Assembly (NCBI GenBank): GCA_013044425.1
Contig: JABEUK010000119.1
Coordinates: 1 to 5,075 of the forward strand
Direction of reading: 5' to 3'
From: Thermoplasmata archaeon
GTDB lineage: Archaea > Thermoplasmatota > Thermoplasmata > Lutacidiplasmatales > UBA184
DNA: 5,075 nt
A program made the position numbers and the translations under genes. Below are positions 1-4,333 of the stretch, in pieces. Position 1 is the first letter of the stretch, and each line of letters starts with the position of its first letter. The notes under the pieces are model-generated. The model did no database searches and was not told where the DNA came from. It saw only the letters and a program-made list of their open reading frames with translations.

Positions 1-174
1 CCGTTCGAGGCCGAAAGCGCGGAGGGCGATCCCGCAGCCTCGGAACCGGAGGACGTTGCCATGCTCAACCGGATGTTCTACGATAGCTCGGTCGATATCG
101 GTGGTGTGGTACGAATCGGTCCACGAACGTACGTCTGCACGAAGGCCGGTTGGAGAGTCGCCGCGCGGGTGTGA
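1..174 (+). CDS. C-terminal end of an unrecognised protein (5' truncated by window edge)
   Basis: The frame is open from the first base to a TGA at 172-174 and gives 57 residues of a protein that begins upstream. About 41 of 57 codons end in G or C, matching the real genes here, so it is probably coding. The visible part starts with an acidic Ala/Glu/Pro-rich linker (about residues 1-20). A compact, basic tail follows, with an MLNRMFYD segment, a GGVVRIG turn, one Cys (in YVCTK) and an end rich in Val and Arg. I do not recognise the family. The tail could be the last strand-helix of a small nucleic-acid-binding or enzyme domain, but that is speculation. It ends 10 nt before the dsrE-like start on the same strand, so it is probably the upstream gene of the same operon. 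Confidence 0.6.
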   Translation, partial: PFEAESAEGDPAASEPEDVAMLNRMFYDSSVDIGGVVRIGPRTYVCTKAGWRVAARV

Positions 175-184
175 CGGGGACGCC

Positions 185-541
185 ATGGGCACGCTCGGGA
201 TTCTAGTGTTCCCCTCTCCGATCCAGCACCGGCTCCCCGCGATCGGATTGGGCCTTGCACAGAGCGCCGCCCAGATGGGCCATCAGGTCACCGTCTTCTT
301 TCTTGGGGATGGCGTGTACTGCACGAGTCGGGCCCTCCAGGCCGCGGGATCGGATTCCGTAGTGACCCACTACGCGCAGTTGCCTCGATCGGTAGCCCTC
401 ATCAACTGCTCGACCTGCGCGCGCTTCCGCGGTCTCGCCGATGGGGATCTGATCCCCAACGCGCGCAACGGTACCTTGGAGGACCTCGCCGACCTGCTTG
501 CCGGTGCGGACCGGTTCATCGCGCTGACCCAAGAGGGATGA
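185..541 (+). CDS. dsrE: DsrE/TusD-like sulfur carrier subunit
   Basis: This 118-aa protein has the DsrE/DsrF-like fold: an N-terminal beta strand (GILVFP), a long helix (residues 18-31), a second strand (QVTVFFLGDGVY, 34-45) and a later strand ending in the active-site segment around INCSTCARFRG. The last Cys of that segment is residue 78, the position of the sulfur-accepting Cys in TusD and DsrE. A further Cys at 75 makes a C-x2-C pair, and Cys46 follows the DGVY turn. Proteins of this family accept persulfide sulfur from TusA-type carriers in the cytoplasm. ATG 185 is chosen because the conserved fold begins immediately after it and a GGGGA stretch lies just upstream. The open frame extends further 5' but overlaps the upstream gene. 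The dsrF- and dsrH-like genes follow at once, which supports the assignment over a lone DsrE-family protein. Confidence 0.85.
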   Translation: MGTLGILVFPSPIQHRLPAIGLGLAQSAAQMGHQVTVFFLGDGVYCTSRALQAAGSDSVVTHYAQLPRSVALINCSTCARFRGLADGDLIPNARNGTLEDLADLLAGADRFIALTQEG

Positions 542-547
542 ACACGC

Positions 548-898
548 ATGATCCTCTTCTGGGCCCGACACGCACCCTTTTCCACGAACCACCTCGCCGA
601 GATGATCCGAACCTCGGCGATGACGGTCGCGCTCGGAACCCCCGTGCGTCTTCTCTTCGTCGAAGAGGGGGTCCGTGCGCTCGTTCGCGACCAGGAGCCG
701 CACCGGCTCGGGCCCCCCATCGAGCAGCTGCTGCAGGGAATCATCAGTCCGGAGAGCCCCGCGCTCGTCCATCGCGGATCACTCGCCCACCGGTCGATCC
801 GTGCCGAAGATCTCATCGAGCACCTCCCCGTCGCGCTGATCGGTACAGATGAAGCGGCGGATTGGTTGATCCGAGCCGACCGGGTGGTGCCTCTGTGA
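548..898 (+). CDS. dsrF: DsrF/TusC-like subunit of the DsrEFH/TusBCD-type complex
   Basis: This 116-aa protein has the pattern of DsrF/TusC. It has an N-terminal strand leading to a HAPFST segment (family: SAP-G-T-like), a long helix with a TSAMTVAL core (residues 22-29), the strand RLLFVEEGVRALV (34-46), and a later GSLA-R-I--EDLI segment (78-90) that closely resembles the SL-RGL---DL region of DsrF. It ends with a short strand DRVVPL. There is no Cys, so it is probably structural rather than a sulfur-carrying subunit, consistent with DsrE/TusD carrying the active Cys in these complexes. The start lies 6 nt after the dsrE-like stop, and a GAGGG sequence at 533-537 could serve as ribosome binding site. 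Its stop overlaps the next start by 4 nt, so coupled translation and a stoichiometric complex are likely. Confidence 0.8.
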   Translation: MILFWARHAPFSTNHLAEMIRTSAMTVALGTPVRLLFVEEGVRALVRDQEPHRLGPPIEQLLQGIISPESPALVHRGSLAHRSIRAEDLIEHLPVALIGTDEAADWLIRADRVVPL

Positions 899-1224
899 CG
901 GACGGAGCCGCCCCGGAGCGTCTGTGGGTCGTGCTGCGCCAGGGCCCGCTTGGCGCCGATGAGGAGGCGATCCTGGCCGCGCTCGATCTCGCGGCGAAGC
1001 GCGACGGGGTGCGGCTGCGATCGGTCGTACTGGGCACGGCGAGCTACGCCGCCGAGGGTGCCTCCACATCCTCCGCCCACGCGACGGCCCCGCTCTACGT
1101 ACTGGAGGAGGAACATCGAGGACGGGGACTCCGGCGGGGCCCGGGTCGACCGACCGAAGCCGTGAGCTACGCGCAGATCGTCACCTGGCTGTTTCAAGCG
1201 GAGAAGGTGATCTCGTTTCCATGA
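895..1224 (+). CDS. dsrH: DsrH/TusB-like subunit
   Basis: The 109-aa product occupies the dsrH/tusB position of the triad. Its C-terminal half fits that family: PLYVLEEEHRGRGL (residues 67-80) corresponds to the VYAL-EDL-ARGL segment, and the end VSYAQIVTWLFQAEKVISF (90-108) corresponds to the terminal DY--FV-L---H----W segment. The usual DGVYAA turn is replaced by LGTASYAA. No Cys is present. DsrH of sulfur oxidisers carries a conserved Cys near residue 20, whereas TusB does not, so this is TusB-like in that respect. The start is taken as GTG 895, which overlaps the dsrF-like stop as GTGA. An in-frame TTG at 862 would create a long overlap and is less likely. The middle of the protein (52-66) is a low-complexity Ala/Ser stretch. 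The assignment rests on context plus the C-terminal pattern. Confidence 0.7.
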   Translation: MTDGAAPERLWVVLRQGPLGADEEAILAALDLAAKRDGVRLRSVVLGTASYAAEGASTSSAHATAPLYVLEEEHRGRGLRRGPGRPTEAVSYAQIVTWLFQAEKVISFP

Positions 1225-1592
1225 CCGCTGGAGGGGGACCCGATACGTTTGTTCCACTTCCGATGGCCGGGGACCCCGCACGCACCGGCGCCCCCCCCCT
1301 CGCCCAAGGGCCGATCCAGATCGTCTATGTCCGCTACCGCGACCCAGCTCCCCTCGAGTTTCCCGGGGTCGCGGGATTGATGCCCGGGCCCATCTTTCAC
1401 GCCGCCGGCGTTCTGCTGCGCGAGGACGAGGGGTTTCTCGCGCTCGGGGAGGTCGCGTTCGGTGAGGAGAACGGCCCATTCACCCAACGGTTCGGCTCCG
1501 ACCTGTTCCCGGCGTACCGCCATGTCCTCACCATCCCGAAGGAGACGATCCTAGACCGGCGCACCTTCCTCCTGGAGGGCACCGGGCCGTGA
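1221..1592 (+). CDS. Unrecognised 123-aa protein coupled to the dsrEFH-like triad
   Basis: I cannot assign a family with confidence. The first 30 residues are Gly/Pro/Ala-rich and probably disordered. The core then shows strand IQIVYVRYRD (32-41), a loop with a PGPIF segment (55-59), strand AAGVLLREDEGFLALGEVAF (61-80), a loop with ENGPF, and a last strand-like stretch RHVLTIPKETIL (100-111). This looks like a small all-beta domain with a V-Y-R-D start and an IPK-x-x-I end, somewhat like short prokaryotic proteins that begin with a W/R-D motif and end in an IP-K-I motif. There are no Cys, membrane segments or signal peptide, so a direct sulfur-carrier role is unlikely. A binding or assembly partner of the complex is possible (inference). 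Its ATG overlaps the dsrH-like stop as ATGA, implying translational coupling. A run of nine C at 1291-1299 lies in the disordered N-terminal part, and the frame is intact across it. Confidence 0.75.
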   Translation: MTAGGGPDTFVPLPMAGDPARTGAPPLAQGPIQIVYVRYRDPAPLEFPGVAGLMPGPIFHAAGVLLREDEGFLALGEVAFGEENGPFTQRFGSDLFPAYRHVLTIPKETILDRRTFLLEGTGP

Positions 1593-1630
1593 GCGGCGAT
1601 CTATCGGAGCCGCGGACCGACCCCGCAGAA

Positions 1631-1670
1631 CGAGTGAATAATTGGACAAATGGAAAGTCGTAAATAGAGT
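1631..1670 (+). promoter_or_regulatory. AT-rich island with TATA-like element, likely promoter of the tusA-sqr block
   Basis: This 40-nt stretch is only about 35% G+C, against a GC-rich background, and lies in the only sizeable non-coding gap of the window (1593-1702). It contains GGAAAG (1652-1657) followed by GTAAATAG (1660-1667), which resembles an archaeal purine-rich BRE plus TATA box. A TATA box here would place transcription start near 1688-1692, about 12 nt before ATG 1703, giving a very short leader. A second candidate, GAATAATTG (1636-1644), lies upstream. Read as a bacterial promoter, TTGGAC (1642-1647) and TAGAGT (1665-1670) are 17 nt apart but match the sigma-70 consensus poorly. 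The promoter role is inferred from composition and position. Confidence 0.5.
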
Positions 1671-1702
1671 GCCAACCTACAGTGGCGCACGGTGCTAATT
1701 CT

Positions 1703-1942
1703 ATGGACCCAACCGTGCCATCGAAAGCCCAGCTGGATGCGCGAGGCCTCTTCTGCCCCATGCCGATCCTGAAGGCCAGCGAGCTCCTCGGCTCCCTGGG
1801 TCGGGGGGGGCAGCTCGAGGTACTGGCCGATGATCCTGCGGCGCCCTCGGACTTTGTCGCGTTCGCCAAGCGGACCGGCAATCCGCTGCTCGCCAACGAG
1901 GAGAAGGACGGGTTCTACCGGTTCGTGCTGGAACACAAATAA
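1703..1942 (+). CDS. tusA: TusA-family sulfur carrier protein (CPMP type)
   Basis: The 79-aa product is a standard-length TusA (SirA/YeeD-like two-layer fold). The hallmark LDARGLFCPMP lies at residues 11-21 with the catalytic Cys18. It is followed by helix ILKASELL, strand QLEVLADDP (37-45, the family's DDP turn), helix SDFVAFAKRTGN and a last strand FYRFVLEHK. TusA proteins carry sulfur as a persulfide on this Cys between sulfurtransferases, DsrE-type proteins and Hdr-like or Dsr systems in the cytoplasm. ATG 1703 is preferred: it starts just before the conserved fold and has GGTG 8 nt upstream. An in-frame GTG at 1682 would add seven residues (86 aa) without a visible ribosome binding site. 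A run of eight G (1803-1810) encodes part of the loop before the second strand. It is the first gene of block 2, and dsrE2 follows 14 nt later. Confidence 0.93.
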   Translation: MDPTVPSKAQLDARGLFCPMPILKASELLGSLGRGGQLEVLADDPAAPSDFVAFAKRTGNPLLANEEKDGFYRFVLEHK

Positions 1943-1946
1943 GGAG
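1941..1946 (+). promoter_or_regulatory. Shine-Dalgarno sequence of dsrE2-1
   Basis: AAGGAG overlaps the end of the tusA stop codon and lies 10 nt before ATG 1957. It is the clearest ribosome binding site in the window. Most other genes here start by overlap with the preceding stop or have weak sites, so strong translation of this DsrE2 protein is likely. Confidence 0.7.
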
Positions 1947-1956
1947 AGTAACGAAA

Positions 1957-2409
1957 ATGTTGGAAGGGACCACGGCGCATGCCACGGAGACGATGGAGCA
2001 CGCGAAGAAGGACGGAAAGACGTCGCTGATCTTGGTGGTTTCCAAGGGGGGCGCGGACATGGCCTATCCGTCGCTGATCCTGGCCACGACGGCTCGGGCG
2101 CTGGGGATGGATGCTCACATGTACTTCACGTTCTGGGGGATGCAGCTGCTGACGCCCGAGGGCCGGAAGAAAGCGATGGACGTCTTCCCGCCGGAACTCC
2201 AGAAGAAGATCGCGGAGAAGTTCCCGACGCTCGAGCAGTTCATGCAGGCCGCCAAGGCGGCCGGAGTGCGGATCCACGCCTGCTCTCCCACGATGGATAT
2301 GTTCGGTCTCAGCAAGGATCAGCTCGTCGGCGAGGTCGACGACGTCATCGGTGCGAGCACCTATCTCGAGCTCGCTTCGCGATCGGACGCGATGACCCTC
2401 TTCATCTGA
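1957..2409 (+). CDS. dsrE2: DsrE2-family sulfur carrier (DsrE/F/DrsH-like), copy 1
   Basis: The 150-aa protein fits the DsrE2 family well. It has strand TSLILVVSKGG (22-32), helix with YPSLILATTARALGM (37-51), strand HMYFTFWGMQLL (54-65, the FWG motif), a charged helical insertion (68-100), strand VRIHACS (104-110) with the only Cys at 109, then the family signature SPTMDMFGLSKDQL and a closing GASTYLELA---AMTLFI. The Cys in the ACS--MD motif is the expected persulfide-bearing residue. DsrE2 proteins are commonly encoded beside tusA in sulfur-oxidising archaea and bacteria and take part in persulfide relay, as here. No membrane-spanning segment is evident; the N-terminal 20 residues are polar, so it is probably cytoplasmic. 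A clear AAGGAG site fixes the start. Only one Cys means transfer must be intermolecular. Confidence 0.9.
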   Translation: MLEGTTAHATETMEHAKKDGKTSLILVVSKGGADMAYPSLILATTARALGMDAHMYFTFWGMQLLTPEGRKKAMDVFPPELQKKIAEKFPTLEQFMQAAKAAGVRIHACSPTMDMFGLSKDQLVGEVDDVIGASTYLELASRSDAMTLFI

Positions 2410-2426
2410 AGGTCGCCTAGGACGAA

Positions 2427-2440
2427 GAGCGCCGACGCTC
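2427..2440 (+). other. Short hairpin directly before the dsrE2-2 start codon
   Basis: GAGCG and CGCTC form a 5-bp inverted repeat around a CCGA tetraloop, ending 2 nt before ATG 2443. No Shine-Dalgarno sequence is visible here. The hairpin could dampen initiation at 2443, or mark the leader if the true start is the in-frame ATG at 2476. It is not followed by a T tract, so it is not a standard intrinsic terminator. A stem this short can arise by chance. Confidence 0.3.
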
Positions 2441-2442
2441 CC

Positions 2443-2883
2443 ATGTCCGTGGGGAACTCCCCTTCCCCCGCGCGGATGGCCATCATCCTCACGGAGAACC
2501 ACGTCGACAAGCTGCTGCCGTTCTCGACGCTGGTCAGCGGGGCGGTCGCGATGGGATTCGAAGTGCACGTCTTCGCGAGCTTCTGGGGATTGGACGCGTT
2601 CCGGAAGTCGAGCCCGAGTCCTCATCCTCCCACCAGCCCCGGTCATGGGGCAGCGGGGGCGGAGCTCGAGAGCACCCTCGCGGACCGAAAGGTCCCGTCG
2701 TGGAAGTCCATGCTCTCCACGGCGAAAGGGATCGGCACCCTGCGCATCTACGCATGTTCCCAGTCGATGCAGCTCTTCCACCTGACCCCCGCCGACCTCG
2801 ACCCGATCGTCGACGAGGTGGTCGGGATCGCAACCTTCATCGATCGGACTCGGCATGCCGAGGCGTCGTACTTCGTAGGATGA
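2443..2883 (+). CDS. dsrE2: DsrE2-family protein, diverged copy 2
   Basis: This 146-aa protein is a paralogue of the preceding gene product. It has strand MAIILTEN (12-19), helix LLPFSTLVSGAVAMGF (24-39), strand EVHVFASFWGLDAF (40-53) with the same FWG motif, strand LRIYACSQSMQLFHL (100-114) with a single Cys at 105, and a VVGIATFID end. Where copy 1 has a charged helical insertion, this copy has a Pro/Ser/Gly/His-rich linker (about 56-72) that is probably disordered. The ACS--M segment is kept, so Cys105 can plausibly carry persulfide sulfur. The start is uncertain: ATG 2443 lacks a ribosome binding site, and the conserved fold begins at the in-frame ATG 2476 (residue 12). The stop overlaps the tusA-2 start as ATGA, tying the two products together. 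It could form a hetero-oligomer with copy 1 (inference). Confidence 0.85.
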   Translation: MSVGNSPSPARMAIILTENHVDKLLPFSTLVSGAVAMGFEVHVFASFWGLDAFRKSSPSPHPPTSPGHGAAGAELESTLADRKVPSWKSMLSTAKGIGTLRIYACSQSMQLFHLTPADLDPIVDEVVGIATFIDRTRHAEASYFVG

Positions 2884-3152
2884 CCGACGACGCATCTTCG
2901 GAAGCAACCGCGTCCCCCCGGAGCGGTAGAATGGTGGTCGATGCGCGGGGGAGCTGGTGCCCCGGGCCGCTGATGGAGCTCGTGCGGGTCATCCAGGAGG
3001 AAGCGGTCGGGACCGAGTTCGAGCTTCTATCGAGCGACGAGGGTTCTCGCAAGGATATCCCGCTGTGGATCGACAAGGCGGGCCATCAGCTCCTTCAGAT
3101 CACGAACGAACCCGGTTTCGATAGGTTCATCATCCGCAAGTCGCATGCCTGA
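2880..3152 (+). CDS. tusA: TusA-family sulfur carrier protein, second copy (CPGP type)
   Basis: The 90-aa product has a polar 17-residue N-terminal tail and then the TusA fold. VVDARGSWCPGP lies at residues 19-30 with the catalytic Cys27, followed by helix LMELVRVIQE, strand TEFELLSSDEG (45-55), the family segment KDIPLWIDKAGHQLL (58-72) and a final strand FDRFIIRK. It keeps the D-P-W----GH-L signature better than TusA-1 but has SDEG where TusA-1 has the DDP turn. The two copies are thus distinct subtypes rather than a recent duplication. Its ATG overlaps the dsrE2-2 stop (ATGA), so translation is probably coupled and this TusA may be the preferred partner of that DsrE2 (inference). The sqr-like gene starts 24 nt downstream. 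Confidence 0.92.
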   Translation: MTDDASSEATASPRSGRMVVDARGSWCPGPLMELVRVIQEEAVGTEFELLSSDEGSRKDIPLWIDKAGHQLLQITNEPGFDRFIIRKSHA

Positions 3153-3176
3153 AGGTCGTACTGGGATGTATCAATC

Positions 3177-4322
3177 ATGAAGCGAGTCATCGTACTGGGT
3201 GGAGGAATCGGCGGAACGACGGTCGCCAACCGGATCCGTAAGGGCCTCGAAGCAGAAGTGGCCGCCGGGCAGGTCCAGATCCAAGTGGTCGATCGGGAGG
3301 GGATCCATGCGTACCAGCCGGGGTACCTCATGGTCGTCTTCGACAAGATGCGGCCGGAGGAGACGAAGCGCGATGAATCCGGTCTCCTTCATCGATCGAT
3401 CCAGCTCGTGCGGGCGGAGATCGAAAAGATCGACCCCGCCGCCAACAAGGTCGTGCTCAAGGGTGGCAAGGAGCTTCCGTACGACGTCCTCGTCATCGCG
3501 ACGGGATCGGTGATCCATCCCGAGGCGGTCCCGGGATTCACGGAGGGTGCGCACAGCTTCTACGATCTCGCGAACGCGCAGAAGTTGCGCACGGCGATCC
3601 AGCAGTTCACGGGCGGGAAGATCCTGATCGCGGTCGCGGGAATGCCGTACAAATGCCCGGTGGCACCGCTCGAGGTCACGTTCATGCTGGACGACTACCT
3701 CCGGACCCGGGGCCTTCGGGACAAGACCGAGATCCACTACGCCTATCCGATCCCGAAGGTCTTTGGGATCGATACCGTCGCCCAGCCGATGCAACGGCTC
3801 ATGGCGGAACGAGGCATTTCGATCCACGTCCCGTTCAATGTGGAACGGATCGACCCGGTGGGTAAAACGGTGAAAGGGGTCGAGGGAGAGACGATCCCGT
3901 TCGACCTGTTGATCGCGATCCCGCCGCATCGGGGTTCCGATGTCGTGGGGGCCTCGGGCCTGGGCGACAAGGGCAACTGGATCCCCACGGATAGGTTCGC
4001 GCTCAAGGTCGAGGGGAAGGAGAACATCTACGTACTCGGAGATGCGACGAACATCCCGATCTCCAAGGCGGGTTCCACGGCGGACTACGAGGCGGAGGTG
4101 GTTGCCCACAACGTCGTCGCCGCCGCTCGCGGGGAGTCCCCCAGCGCCCGGTACGACGGCCGGGTCTACTGTTGGATCATGACCGGGATGTCCCAGGCGA
4201 CGTACATCAAGTTCGACTACCTGCACCCCCCGCATCCGCCCACTCCCTCCTTCGCCCACTACTGGAACAAAGTGATCTACAACCGGACGTACTGGGACAT
4301 CACGGCACGAGCGCTGTACTAG
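3177..4322 (+). CDS. sqr: Sulfide:quinone oxidoreductase-like FAD flavoprotein
   Basis: This 381-aa protein has the length and layout of SQR/flavocytochrome-c sulfide dehydrogenase-type disulfide reductases. It has a dinucleotide-binding GGGIGG (8-13), the ATG motif VLVIATGS (104-111) and the second FAD motif YVLGDATNIPISKAG (285-299). Cys160 in PYKCPVAP and Cys332 in VYCWIMTG fit the two redox cysteines of SQR that pass sulfur on the re side of FAD. PPHRG (249-253) also fits the family. These are the only two Cys, so the third Cys (near residue 127-129 in several SQRs) is missing. The C-terminal region (about 344-381), with a His/Pro-rich loop and an aromatic Tyr/Trp-rich end, resembles the membrane-association region of SQR; no transmembrane helix is seen. 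It probably oxidises sulfide to sulfane sulfur and reduces quinone. NADH or polysulfide-linked activity cannot be excluded. ATG 3177 sits three codons before the first FAD strand. Confidence 0.88.
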   Translation: MKRVIVLGGGIGGTTVANRIRKGLEAEVAAGQVQIQVVDREGIHAYQPGYLMVVFDKMRPEETKRDESGLLHRSIQLVRAEIEKIDPAANKVVLKGGKELPYDVLVIATGSVIHPEAVPGFTEGAHSFYDLANAQKLRTAIQQFTGGKILIAVAGMPYKCPVAPLEVTFMLDDYLRTRGLRDKTEIHYAYPIPKVFGIDTVAQPMQRLMAERGISIHVPFNVERIDPVGKTVKGVEGETIPFDLLIAIPPHRGSDVVGASGLGDKGNWIPTDRFALKVEGKENIYVLGDATNIPISKAGSTADYEAEVVAHNVVAAARGESPSARYDGRVYCWIMTGMSQATYIKFDYLHPPHPPTPSFAHYWNKVIYNRTYWDITARALY

Positions 4323-4333
4323 AGGGGCCGATC

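Noticed and set aside
862..894. TTG start at 862 for the DsrH-like gene
   Set aside because: It would overlap the dsrF-like gene by 37 nt and add a non-conserved tail, whereas GTG 895 gives the usual 4-nt coupling overlap.
370..1479. Minus-strand open frame (369 codons) opposite the dsrEFH-like triad
   Set aside because: The translation is very Arg/Ser-rich and low in complexity, and it runs antisense to four coupled + strand genes.
1593..1613. GCGGC/GCCGC inverted repeat after the 1221-1592 gene as an intrinsic terminator
   Set aside because: The stem is only 5 bp with an 11-nt loop and no T tract follows. It is too weak to call.
1915..2907. Minus-strand open frame (330 codons) across tusA-1, both dsrE2 genes and tusA-2
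   Set aside because: It is antisense to several recognised genes. Its composition is Arg/Glu/His-biased with no domain features.
3171..4259. Long minus-strand open frame (362 codons) opposite the SQR-like gene
   Set aside because: It lies almost exactly antisense to a clear flavoprotein gene. Its translation is Arg/Asp/His-rich with no recognisable motif, as expected for a shadow frame in GC-rich DNA.
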